Below are positions 17,517 through 25,715 of a stretch of 64,000 nucleotides of DNA, piece after piece. Each line of letters begins with the position of its first letter. The stretch's first letter is position 1. This DNA comes from Haliea sp963974125 (GTDB taxonomy: Bacteria; Pseudomonadota; Gammaproteobacteria; Pseudomonadales; Halieaceae). The DNA lies in the NCBI GenBank assembly GCA_963974125.1, contig CAXBCH010000010.1:44588-108587 (forward strand), in the 5' to 3' direction. The notes beneath the pieces were generated by a model, which was given only the letters and a program-made list of their open reading frames with translations, was not told where the DNA came from and ran no database searches. The translations under genes and the position numbers were made by a program.

Positions 17517-18362
17517 CTACTCGGCGGGGTAGTCGGCGGCAGTGGTGAGCGTTTCCAGCCTGTCCAGCGCGGCGCTGACCTCCGCCAGTTTAACCCGGTA
17601 GGTCGCCAGGGCTCCCGCACCCAGCACCAGCTGCACCGGTGGCTCTTCCATAGTGTACAGGTCGACAAAAATGCGCGCTGCCCGCACCGGGTCACCCGGC
17701 TGCTTGCCATCAATGGCGGCAATCATGTCCAGACGCTCGTGTACATGCCGGTAGTCGTCGATGACTGTGCCCGAGCGCTGCATGGACCGGCCGGACCAAT
17801 CGGTACGGAAGGCGCCGGGTTGTACCGAGGTCACCCGGATGCCCAAGGGGGCCACTTCCTTCTGCAGGGCCTCCATCAAGCCTTCGAGCGCGTACTTGGA
17901 GGCGCTGTAATAGCCTGTGCCGGGGTTGGCCATGATGCCGGCCTGGGAGGAATTGTTGATGATGTGACCACTGCCCTGCCGCCGCATGACCGGCAGCACC
18001 GCGCGGGTCAAGGCCAGGGCGCCGAAGAAGTTGACATCGAACAGGGCACGCACCGCATCTTCCTCGCCTTCTTCGATAGCTGCTACATAGCCGTAGCCGG
18101 CATTGTTGACCAGCGCATCAATGCGGCCAAACCGGACAAGCGTGGCGTCGACACAGGCTGCAATGTCGTCCGCAGACCCGACATCGAGCTGCAGCGCAAT
18201 GGCCTGCTCGGGAAAGCGCTCGCAGATGTCCGCGACCGAGGCCGGATTGCGCGCAGTCACCGCGACCAGCGCGCCTTCCTCCAGAGCAGCAAGCGCTATT
18301 TCGCGGCCAAAACCCGTGGAGCACCCTGAGATCAGCCAGACAGAGTTCTTTACAGCAGGCAT
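17517..18362 (-). CDS. Short-chain dehydrogenase/reductase
   Basis: This is a classical SDR of 281 residues: the NAD(P)-binding glycine motif appears as ISGCSTGFGREIA, then LVNNAGYG, the catalytic serine in INNSSQAG, and YYSASKYALEG with Tyr and Lys four residues apart. It should oxidise or reduce a hydroxyl/keto group. GGAGG six bases before the ATG is strong, and the start nearly touches the stop of the DUF1214-like gene. It is the third gene of the receptor-led operon, so the substrate is probably the compound imported by that receptor. Confidence 0.88.
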   Translation of the reverse strand: MPAVKNSVWLISGCSTGFGREIALAALEEGALVAVTARNPASVADICERFPEQAIALQLDVGSADDIAACVDATLVRFGRIDALVNNAGYGYVAAIEEGEEDAVRALFDVNFFGALALTRAVLPVMRRQGSGHIINNSSQAGIMANPGTGYYSASKYALEGLMEALQKEVAPLGIRVTSVQPGAFRTDWSGRSMQRSGTVIDDYRHVHERLDMIAAIDGKQPGDPVRAARIFVDLYTMEEPPVQLVLGAGALATYRVKLAEVSAALDRLETLTTAADYPAE

Positions 18363-18363
18363 G

Positions 18364-19611
18364 TTATTCCTCCAGACGCCAGGCGTAACTCTGCGCCCTG
18401 TCGGTCAGCTGTCGGTAGCGTTCCGCAGGTGTCAGCCAATGATGGTCTCCGCTCAGTTCCTGTTGCAACTGGTCGTGGGCTACCAGACGCTGGCGCACGC
18501 CAAGGTCTGGGCCGGGTGTGCCGCCGGTAAACTCGGCCCAGCGCAGGGTGAGGATACCCTCGTCGAGATCGGACGGGTCCAGCCAGTTGTGCACACCCGG
18601 GTCCCGGAGGCTGAGAACAAAGGTGTAGGTCCCGTCCGGATTGGCGCGGGACTGGTGCCGGTTCAGGCAGCCAGTGCGATCGGTGATCTGGTTGGTGGTG
18701 CCCCAGATGTTGGTGATGGGTGCAATGAAGTAATCCGCACCACCAAGATTGACGTCCAGCACCATGGTGGTGTCTGCATCCGGCAGGCGAAAATAGCCCA
18801 TGATATAGATCTGGTTGCGCAGGGCACCGTCGCTGTCGCGGTCGATGGTGAACTCGAAGGCATTGACCGGCCCGTCCATCGCCTGCCGGTTCCAGCGTGT
18901 GGTGGATTCCGCCCAGCGCTGCATGTAGGTCTTGATCCGGTCCAGGTTCTCCGCTTCGCTGAAAGGCTGGCGCGGCGGCACGGGGTCCAGCAATTCAATC
19001 GACAGCTCGTTGGCCCGATCCGAACCCCAATTGGCAATCACGTCGCGAATATAGAATTCGTGGCTGCCGGGGGGCGTTTGCACATGGTTGCGACGCCCAT
19101 CCGCGGCGCTGGCATCCACAGTGATCTCGAAGCGCCCCTCGGCGTCGACCACCAGATCCTTGCCATTGAGCAGGCCGAGGGTCTGCATTTCCGGCCCCCA
19201 GAGGGTGAAGTAGTTTTCCACCAGGCGTTGCTCGGCGACCCGGCCGCGAATCAGGTACCGGTATTCATGGTGCACCGGTATCACCCGGTAGATCGAGTCG
19301 GGATTGTCGATACCCCAGCGGCTGCCGGGAATGTCCCGACCCCCGAGGCGATGGGGCAGCCGGCTGATGGTAATCACCTTCGGATACAGCGGGTCCTGGT
19401 TGAGCGCCCAGACAGTGGCGCCGAACATCACTTCCTCGAAGGCCCAGTCGAAGCAGCTGCGCATGGTTGCGCCGGGAGCTGCGTGCTCGAGCCAGAACTC
19501 CCTCACTTGCTGGCGGGCGGCGACAACCTCCGGGTGTTGGTAGTAACTCAGCGCCAGCAATTCATGCTGGCGCTGTTGTTCGGTGTTGATGGGGTTGTTG
19601 CTTACCCGCAT
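18364..19611 (-). CDS. DUF1214-like protein of unknown function
   Basis: The 415-residue protein has no signal peptide that I can see. The C-terminal half has FVLSLRDPGVHNWLDPSDLD followed by a LTLRWAEF strand, which resembles the conserved end of DUF1214 proteins often found beside steroid or lipid genes. The N-terminal part contains NPDSIYRVIPVHHEYRYLIR. I assign the family from these motifs only, at moderate certainty. It lies 23 bases after the receptor gene and two bases before the SDR gene. GGAG seven bases before ATG supports the start. Confidence 0.6.
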   Translation of the reverse strand: MRVSNNPINTEQQRQHELLALSYYQHPEVVAARQQVREFWLEHAAPGATMRSCFDWAFEEVMFGATVWALNQDPLYPKVITISRLPHRLGGRDIPGSRWGIDNPDSIYRVIPVHHEYRYLIRGRVAEQRLVENYFTLWGPEMQTLGLLNGKDLVVDAEGRFEITVDASAADGRRNHVQTPPGSHEFYIRDVIANWGSDRANELSIELLDPVPPRQPFSEAENLDRIKTYMQRWAESTTRWNRQAMDGPVNAFEFTIDRDSDGALRNQIYIMGYFRLPDADTTMVLDVNLGGADYFIAPITNIWGTTNQITDRTGCLNRHQSRANPDGTYTFVLSLRDPGVHNWLDPSDLDEGILTLRWAEFTGGTPGPDLGVRQRLVAHDQLQQELSGDHHWLTPAERYRQLTDRAQSYAWRLEE

Positions 19612-19634
19612 GTCTGCACTCCGTGGTTGTGTAG

Positions 19635-22028
19635 TTAAAACTCGTAGACGACATCCAGCCCGTACATGCGCGGCAGAATGAACGAGTCGGTGGCGAAGCC
19701 AAGTGCTCCGAAATCAATCCCCCATTCCCGGTAGCCCTTGTCCGCCAGGTTCTTGCCCCAGGCGGAAACGCGCAGCGAACCGGCTCCGACCTCAATATTG
19801 GTCAGACTGGCCCGGGCATTGATCAGCGTCTGCTTGCCAGCCGAGTCGTACAGGTTGTTGATGGGGTGAAAGTAGCGCTCACTGTTATAGGACGCATCCG
19901 CCTGCACGACCAGCTGACCGAAAGAGAAAGGCTCGAAGGTATATTCGGCGATCAGGCTGGCGTTGTGCCGCGGTGTATGAATCGTCTCTGCAATGTCGGA
20001 GATGTCGACGTTTTCCGTGCCACTCCCGACACCGGTAACCGGGTTGCTGGGTGTGGTGTCGAACTCCTTGATGTCATTGTCTATGAAGCCGTAACTGGCC
20101 TTGAGCAGCAGCCCGGTGACGGGAATCAGGGTCGCCTCGATCTCCACTCCCAGAGCCTCTGTTTTGCCGGCATTGGCAATGATGGAAGAGGCGCCGCCAG
20201 AGCCCGCCTCGAACTGGGTGACCTGCTTGTCCTCATAGACGTAGTGAAACAGGGCTGCGTTGAGGCGCAGCTTTTGCTGCCACAGGTCAGACTTCACCCC
20301 CAACTCGTAGGAGGTTACGTTCTCCTCGTCAAAGGGTGTGGCGAAGGCGCTGGAGCTTGCAGCACGGGCGTTGAAGCCGCCCGAGCGGAAGCCGCGGGAG
20401 AGGGTGAAATAGGTATTCAGGGTGTCACTCGGCGCGTAGCGGACGGTGAACGCCGGGGTTACATTGGACCATGAGTCATCGCCTACGACTTCCTCTATGC
20501 CCTCATTGCGCTGAATGTTCGAATTGCGCAGGAACGAGGTCTTGTTGTCGCGGGTATAACGGAGTCCCACCGTGACATCCACCTGTTCGTTGACCGCGTA
20601 GGTCAACTGGCTGTAGGCCGCTACCGAGTCGTTGTCCGAGCCGTAAATAAATACCGGCGTTCCGAGCAAGGTATCCTTGCCAAAGCAGGCCAGCGGGTTG
20701 GCGAAGGTCGGGTCCTGACAGAGGAAGGACTGGGTTCCCTGATCCAGTCCACCGTAGGCGAAAATGGCGGGCAGAACGAAGGACTGCGGGTTGTCCTCGT
20801 AGGTTTCCTCCTCGAAGTAATACAGGCCCAGGGTGTACTGCAGGCGGTCATTCAGCGCCGTGCCCAGCATCTGGAACTCCTGGGTGAACTGGTCCTGTCT
20901 GCTGTCGCGGCTGGCAATGAACAGGGGCACGAAGTCCCCTGCCGGAATGACGCCGCCCCTTCCATCCAGCACATTCACTCCGTCGGAAGGGAAGCTGCCG
21001 TATTCGTTTTCGGTTGTTCCCGAATCCCAGTCGCGATGGGCGGTGATGGATTTCAGGGTAAAGCTGTCACTGGCCCATTCCACCGTGAGTGCGTGGCCCT
21101 TGATGGTGGACCAGTTGGCCGCTGAGTCCGAGAACGGCATGGGCAGGCTGTCCTGGCGCCGGGGCGACGCCACCGCCGCGGCCTGGGCATAGATCGGGCC
21201 GCCGAGGCCCGCCTGGAAGGGCCTGATATGAACCAGCTGGACGATGGCCCCATTGCTGTCGCGGTCCGAGTAGTCGAACACGTAGTCCGCGGTCAGGCTG
21301 TCGTTGGGTTGCCAGCGCAGGGCGAACCGCGCCGCTTCGGACTTTTGGGTCTCCCCCAGCTTGTTGTCCGCCTCGGAGTTGTCGAGCCAGCCTTCCCGGC
21401 TCCAGTGGGTGTATGAGAGGGTTGCGGCAAAATCCCCGTGCTTGCCCGTGTCCAGCGAAGTCTCGCTGCGGAGGTAGTCGTAATTGCCCGCGGAAAGCTT
21501 CTGCCTGAAACCGAATTCTTCGCCCGGCTTGCGGGTTATGAGGTTTATTGCGCCACCAATGGCGTTGCGGCCGTACAGGGTTCCCTGGGGGCCGCGCAGG
21601 ACTTCTATGCGCTCGAGGTTGACCGTGTCGAAAGAGGCCCCGGAAATGCGTGCGATGTAGACGCCGTCTGCGTACAGACCCACGGTCGGCTCGGTCAGCA
21701 GCGAAGGATCGGTAGAGGACATGCCGCGCATGCTGTAGCCGTAGTTGTCGGAACTGCCCGGCGGCTTGCGGATTTCCAGATTGGGCGTGTACAGGGCGAC
21801 ATCGCCGGGCTCCCCGACGCCTATCTGCTGCAACGCCCCTATATCGAAGGCCGAGACCGCGATCGGGGTCTCCTGCAGGCTCTCCTGGCGCTTTTGTGCG
21901 GTAACAACGACTTCCTCAACCATCCGGGTACGTGCAGTCGCGTCTTGTTGGGCCAGGCTCGGTGCTGCCGCGAGACAGCAGCTGGCGAGGGTGAGGGAAT
22001 GCTTGAGCTTGTTATATCTCTTATTCAT
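19635..22028 (-). CDS. TonB-dependent outer-membrane receptor
   Basis: The 797-residue protein should import a large or scarce substrate through the outer membrane with TonB energy. After a signal peptide ending near AAAPSLAQQ comes a TonB-box-like region (EEVVVTAQKRQESLQ), the plug domain with IEVLRGPQGTLYGRNAIGGA, and a beta barrel that ends in aromatic VVYEF. It is the first gene of a five-gene leftward operon (receptor, DUF1214-like, SDR, DUF3604, kinase). Its promoter shares a 30-bp element with that of the arylsulfatase gene, so the two are probably induced together. GGAG nine bases before the ATG fits. Confidence 0.93.
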   Translation of the reverse strand: MNKRYNKLKHSLTLASCCLAAAPSLAQQDATARTRMVEEVVVTAQKRQESLQETPIAVSAFDIGALQQIGVGEPGDVALYTPNLEIRKPPGSSDNYGYSMRGMSSTDPSLLTEPTVGLYADGVYIARISGASFDTVNLERIEVLRGPQGTLYGRNAIGGAINLITRKPGEEFGFRQKLSAGNYDYLRSETSLDTGKHGDFAATLSYTHWSREGWLDNSEADNKLGETQKSEAARFALRWQPNDSLTADYVFDYSDRDSNGAIVQLVHIRPFQAGLGGPIYAQAAAVASPRRQDSLPMPFSDSAANWSTIKGHALTVEWASDSFTLKSITAHRDWDSGTTENEYGSFPSDGVNVLDGRGGVIPAGDFVPLFIASRDSRQDQFTQEFQMLGTALNDRLQYTLGLYYFEEETYEDNPQSFVLPAIFAYGGLDQGTQSFLCQDPTFANPLACFGKDTLLGTPVFIYGSDNDSVAAYSQLTYAVNEQVDVTVGLRYTRDNKTSFLRNSNIQRNEGIEEVVGDDSWSNVTPAFTVRYAPSDTLNTYFTLSRGFRSGGFNARAASSSAFATPFDEENVTSYELGVKSDLWQQKLRLNAALFHYVYEDKQVTQFEAGSGGASSIIANAGKTEALGVEIEATLIPVTGLLLKASYGFIDNDIKEFDTTPSNPVTGVGSGTENVDISDIAETIHTPRHNASLIAEYTFEPFSFGQLVVQADASYNSERYFHPINNLYDSAGKQTLINARASLTNIEVGAGSLRVSAWGKNLADKGYREWGIDFGALGFATDSFILPRMYGLDVVYEF

Positions 22029-22090
22029 CGCATTGGTCTCCGGTCGTTCGGGTCAAACGGGAATCGTCGTGAGAGATCCCGGCAATTACC

Positions 22091-22131
22091 AAACCAGGTA
22101 TCGCACACACCTGGTGATAGTAAACCAGGTA
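22091..22131. repeat. Operator-like repeats before the receptor operon
   Basis: The ten bases AAACCAGGTA occur at 22091-22100 and again at 22122-22131, 31 bases apart. Between them ACCTGGT (22109-22115) forms an inverted repeat with ACCAGGT at 22093-22099, centre spacing 16. The right copy lies between the predicted -10 and -35. The pattern suits a dimeric repressor; the tandem MarR protein at 24666-25655 is the nearest candidate. Confidence 0.55.
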
Positions 22132-22146
22132 CCGTATATTGCAAGT
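22117..22146 (-). promoter_or_regulatory. Promoter/operator of the TonB receptor operon, shared with the sulfatase gene
   Basis: On the minus strand TTGCAA (22144-22139) and TACTAT (22122-22117) are 16 bases apart, a weak sigma-70 pair. The whole 30-bp stretch matches 24577-24606 at 27 positions, with the same spacing and orientation. It lies about 90 bases before the receptor ATG. Confidence 0.6.
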
Positions 22147-22188
22147 GCAGCTTGCAGACCGCTGAGGGCGGTTCAGATGTTCAGCCCG

Positions 22189-24510
22189 TTACCGCAGCTC
22201 GATTTCCACGCGACCGATTCGCGCCCCTGTGAGCGGGAAGCCAACAGCAGCGTCCGGGGGGTAGTTTCCCGCCGGCGAGCCAGTGTCTACGCCTATATCG
22301 AAGGTCTCGTCAATGGAATAGAACCCGGGCGGCGTGGCGGGTGTTCGCTGTTGCCCCAGGGTCTCGTCAGCCAGCTTCAGGGTAAATTGTCCGCCCCGGC
22401 CGTAACCGCCTCCGTCATAGTCGAACACGAGCGTCAGCTGGTGCTCTCCCGGCTGCAGCGGCTCTTGACCGGCGATGCTGAACTTCGCGACTTCGAACAC
22501 CCGGTACTGGAATACCGGCCGAGTGTCTGCATCGAGGTAAAGCGACCAGCCGCTGCCGGTGGCGCCCAGGGTGGCAATCACGCCCTCTGCGGACTCATTG
22601 CCTTCCGCGGCAACAACTACCTGGGCCCGGAGAGTCCAGGAACGATTGGCCATGCCCGGCGCACCACTTTCGGGAATTGCGATCGCGCCCTCGTAGAAAG
22701 TAAAGCGCTCGCGATTGCCCCGCAGGCTGGGCAGGGGCGCGTTACCGCGAACCGCCAGTGCGTTGCGAAGCGGCAGAATTCCAACGCGTTTTGCTTCACT
22801 GTGGAACTGCTCTTGCAGCGTGCGTAACTTGTCGGGGTGCGCCTGCGAGAGATCCCTGCTTTGGCTGAAGTCCTGTTCCAGATGGTAGAGCTCCCAGACA
22901 TCGTCTTCGAAGGGCGTGGGAGATACCGGCAAGCCGACATCCCAGGGCAGCATGCTGTGGCGCGCCGACGCCAGCCAGCCCTGATGATAGATCGAGCGAT
23001 GGCCGTGGACTTCGAAATACTGGGTATGTTTGTGCTCCGGCGCTTCGGGGTCGGCAAAGCTGGGCAGAAGGCTGGCACCGTCCAGGGGTAATTGCCGAAC
23101 TCCATTAACCATTTCAGGCAGCGCCAGGCCAACAGCGTCGAGAATCGTGGGGGTGATGTCATTGACATGGGAGAACTGGCTGCGCAGCCCGCCCTGGTCG
23201 TGTATACGCTGTGGCCAACTCACAACCATTGGCGTGCGGGTTCCGCCCAGATGGGAGGCAACCTGCTTGACCCAGGGGAAAGGGGCATTGGTCGCCCAGG
23301 CCCAACCCGCCGGGTACAGGGCAAAACTGTTGGGCCCGCCGATGTCGTCGAGTTGCTTGAGCTGTCGCCCGATCGGTTCCTGCATGCCCTGCAGCGCGCC
23401 CAGATAATTGGTGCTCCCCTCGTTGCCGGCGGCACCCTCGCCGCCGTTGTCGCCGACCAGGTAAATGAACAGGGTATTGTCAAACAGGTCGAGGGCTTGC
23501 AGGACATCCACTATCCGACCGACCTGGGTATCGGTATGACTCAGGAAGCCGGAGAAGACTTCCATCATGCGGGAGGCCACGATCTGTTCTTCACTGCCAA
23601 GGTCATCCCAGGCTTTAATACCCTCGTGCCGCGCCGTCAGGCGAGCATCGGCGGGAATGACCCCGAGTGCTTTCTGGCGTCGAAAAGTCTCCTCCCGCAG
23701 TCTGTCCCAGCCCTGGGTGAACTGACCGCGATAGCGGCTGATCCAGGGCTCCGGAACCTGCAGTGGGGCGTGTGTGGCGCCGGGCGCGAAATAGAGGAAA
23801 AACGGCCTGTCGGGTGCCAGGGAGTTTTGCAACTTCATCCAGCGCACGGCCTGCTCCGCCAGATCCTCTGTCAGGTGGTAGCTTTCTCCCGGCGGGCGAC
23901 GCACCGCGGTAGTGCCTTCATACAGCGTGGGCTCAAACTGATCGGTCTCGCCACCGAGGAAGCCATAGAACTTCTCGAAGCCCTGGCCGACGGGCCAGCG
24001 CTCGAATGGCCCGATTGGCGAAGCTTCCCAGTCTGGTACCAGATGCCATTTGCCGAACAATGCCGTGCTGTAGCCATTATTGCGCAAGATTTCGGCAATG
24101 GTTGCGGTTTCAGGTTGCAGTACACCCTGGTAGCCGGGATAGGCATTGGAAGAGTTGATCACGGCGCCGACGTTGGCGACATGGGGGTCGCGGCCGGTGA
24201 GCAGGGAAGCTCGCGTGGGCGAGCATAGCGCTGTTGTATGAAAACGATTGTAACGGAGGCCGGAGTGGGCAAGTCGCTCAAGTGTGGGAGTGTGGGCGGG
24301 GCCACCAAAGGTGCTTGCGGCCCCAAAACCGGCGTCGTCCAGCAGTATTACCACGATGTTTGGTGCGCCTGCCGGTGCTTGCTGGACCGCAACCACCGGA
24401 GCCGGATCCGCCGCCAGGTTGGTGGCTGTGGCGCTCGCAAAAAGGCTTGCGAGCAGCAGACATAAAACACTGTGGCGCTTGCGACCGGGGCAGGTAGTGG
24501 TCACCTTCAT
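22189..24510 (-). CDS. Arylsulfatase (type I, formylglycine-dependent), exported
   Basis: The enzyme should hydrolyse a sulfate ester. The 773 residues begin with a signal peptide (LCLLLASLFASATATNLAA). The metal site starts with NIVVILLDDAGFG. The activation motif is LCSPTRASLLTGR, in which Cys96 would become formylglycine. GKWHLVPDWE and FFLYFAPGATHAPLQ are further sulfatase motifs. A C-terminal extension of about 200 residues looks beta-rich and is longer than in minimal sulfatases. It is transcribed alone from a promoter that shares a 30-bp element with the neighbouring receptor operon. No maturation enzyme (FGE or anSME) gene is in the window. The substrate cannot be told. Confidence 0.93.
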   Translation of the reverse strand: MKVTTTCPGRKRHSVLCLLLASLFASATATNLAADPAPVVAVQQAPAGAPNIVVILLDDAGFGAASTFGGPAHTPTLERLAHSGLRYNRFHTTALCSPTRASLLTGRDPHVANVGAVINSSNAYPGYQGVLQPETATIAEILRNNGYSTALFGKWHLVPDWEASPIGPFERWPVGQGFEKFYGFLGGETDQFEPTLYEGTTAVRRPPGESYHLTEDLAEQAVRWMKLQNSLAPDRPFFLYFAPGATHAPLQVPEPWISRYRGQFTQGWDRLREETFRRQKALGVIPADARLTARHEGIKAWDDLGSEEQIVASRMMEVFSGFLSHTDTQVGRIVDVLQALDLFDNTLFIYLVGDNGGEGAAGNEGSTNYLGALQGMQEPIGRQLKQLDDIGGPNSFALYPAGWAWATNAPFPWVKQVASHLGGTRTPMVVSWPQRIHDQGGLRSQFSHVNDITPTILDAVGLALPEMVNGVRQLPLDGASLLPSFADPEAPEHKHTQYFEVHGHRSIYHQGWLASARHSMLPWDVGLPVSPTPFEDDVWELYHLEQDFSQSRDLSQAHPDKLRTLQEQFHSEAKRVGILPLRNALAVRGNAPLPSLRGNRERFTFYEGAIAIPESGAPGMANRSWTLRAQVVVAAEGNESAEGVIATLGATGSGWSLYLDADTRPVFQYRVFEVAKFSIAGQEPLQPGEHQLTLVFDYDGGGYGRGGQFTLKLADETLGQQRTPATPPGFYSIDETFDIGVDTGSPAGNYPPDAAVGFPLTGARIGRVEIELR

Positions 24511-24576
24511 TGTTATTGTCTCCGCCTTGCTGAACTATTGGCCCGCGATCGAACCATTGGCATGCAGCAGAAATTA

Positions 24577-24606
24577 ATAGTAAACAAGGTATCGGATATT
24601 GCAAGT
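24577..24606 (-). promoter_or_regulatory. Promoter/operator of the arylsulfatase gene
   Basis: On the minus strand TTGCAA (24604-24599) and TACTAT (24582-24577) are 16 bases apart, the same geometry as at 22117-22146, and 27 of 30 bases agree between the two. The element lies 66 bases before the sulfatase ATG, in the gap after the MarR-type regulator gene. Confidence 0.6.
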
Positions 24607-24665
24607 CGTGTGTCCTGTGGTGGCTTGGTTCGATACAGATGGCCGCCGTATGCCTGAGTGCGAAG

Positions 24666-25655
24666 TCAAAGCCTTGCCGGACTGGACAGCGGGACGCTGA
24701 GGCCGAGAGCATGGGCGGCATGCGCGAGGCTTTCCTGCAACTCCCGGAGCTTAGGCCGACCGACTATATTGCAGTACTCTGTCTCGATAGTGGCGAAAGC
24801 GGCGAGCAAGGCGGCAATGAAGGCGTGGCCTTGAGTGCTGAAAGCGACCTGGCGCACCCGCTTGTCCCGAGAGTCTACTGTGACTGTGACATACCCCAGG
24901 CGCTGCAGTGAGGTGACCTGTTTTCCCGTTGCCTGCAGTGAAATGCCTGCAGATTCAGATAGTTGCGACAGGTTCATGCCGGTCAGACTCAAGTGGCTGA
25001 CCACGGCGAGATGGTCGATGCGAACGCCGGTGTGTCCCGCAGCCGCCATGATAGCGGCGCAGCGCCGGTGGTAATCATCTCCCAGCAATTGCAGATACCG
25101 GCCAATGTTGTGGGATACATAGGTCTTTCTGTTGTTGCGGGGCTTTTCCGGGCGCACGGAATGCAGCGCCTGCTGGCCGCTGACCGTGATCTCAATATCG
25201 AGCGCTGTCAGGAATTCGTACAGCCTCAGCTCAAGGGCTTGCAGCGCCTCTGCGCCCATGATCCTGGAATACACCCGGTAGATGCCTTCAATAATGGCGC
25301 TTGATTGCCGCAGCAGTTGCAGACCCTCTGGGGTATAGCTGATCTGTCGCGCTCGCGCATCCCTGGGGTCGCGTCGCTGCTGGATAAGCCCCATGGCCTC
25401 GACATTCGCGACCAGCTTGGCCATGGCTCTGTGAGTGATGCCAGCGCGAGCAGCGAGAACGGTAAGCCGGGTGCCACTGAGTTCGAGATTGCGCAAGACC
25501 GACCCATGGACCGGTCTGATGTCGGTATAGCCGTGCCGGTGGTAGGCAGCCAGCACCCTGCCGGAAAAGTCATCGGCGAGCGCCACCAGCCTGTGGCCGA
25601 GATTGTCACGACGCGCCCGGTCCAGGGTTGCCTGTGAAACGGCTGCCCTGGTCAC
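24666..25655 (-). CDS. Tandem MarR-type transcriptional regulator
   Basis: At 329 residues this is about twice the length of an ordinary MarR protein, and two winged-helix halves can be read. The first, near residues 25-150, has LTVLAARAGITHRAMAKLV and then QRRDPRDARARQISYT. The second, near 180-310, has LSQLSESAGISLQATGKQV then VDSRDKRVRQVAFST. Each half shows the recognition-helix region and the wing with its DxRDxR pattern. A single chain could therefore act like a pre-formed dimer. The start is GTG at 25655; I see no strong SD. The sulfatase promoter follows directly, making it and the receptor operon likely targets. Confidence 0.82.
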   Translation of the reverse strand: MTRAAVSQATLDRARRDNLGHRLVALADDFSGRVLAAYHRHGYTDIRPVHGSVLRNLELSGTRLTVLAARAGITHRAMAKLVANVEAMGLIQQRRDPRDARARQISYTPEGLQLLRQSSAIIEGIYRVYSRIMGAEALQALELRLYEFLTALDIEITVSGQQALHSVRPEKPRNNRKTYVSHNIGRYLQLLGDDYHRRCAAIMAAAGHTGVRIDHLAVVSHLSLTGMNLSQLSESAGISLQATGKQVTSLQRLGYVTVTVDSRDKRVRQVAFSTQGHAFIAALLAAFATIETEYCNIVGRPKLRELQESLAHAAHALGLSVPLSSPARL

Positions 25656-25696
25656 GATGGATGGCTGCTATCGGCTTTCGTCAGCCATGCAGTGTT

Positions 25697-25713
25697 CTGC
25701 GCCAGTGGCGCAG
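25697..25713. promoter_or_regulatory. Palindrome upstream of the MarR-type gene
   Basis: CTGCGCCAGTGGCGCAG is a 7-bp inverted repeat around three bases, in the 60-bp gap between the MFS stop and the regulator start. It could be an autoregulatory operator. No T-run follows on either strand, so a terminator is less likely. Confidence 0.3.
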
Positions 25714-25715
25714 GT

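Noticed and set aside
25697..25713. Rho-independent terminator after the MFS gene
   Set aside because: The hairpin is there but no T-run follows on either strand; an operator is more plausible.
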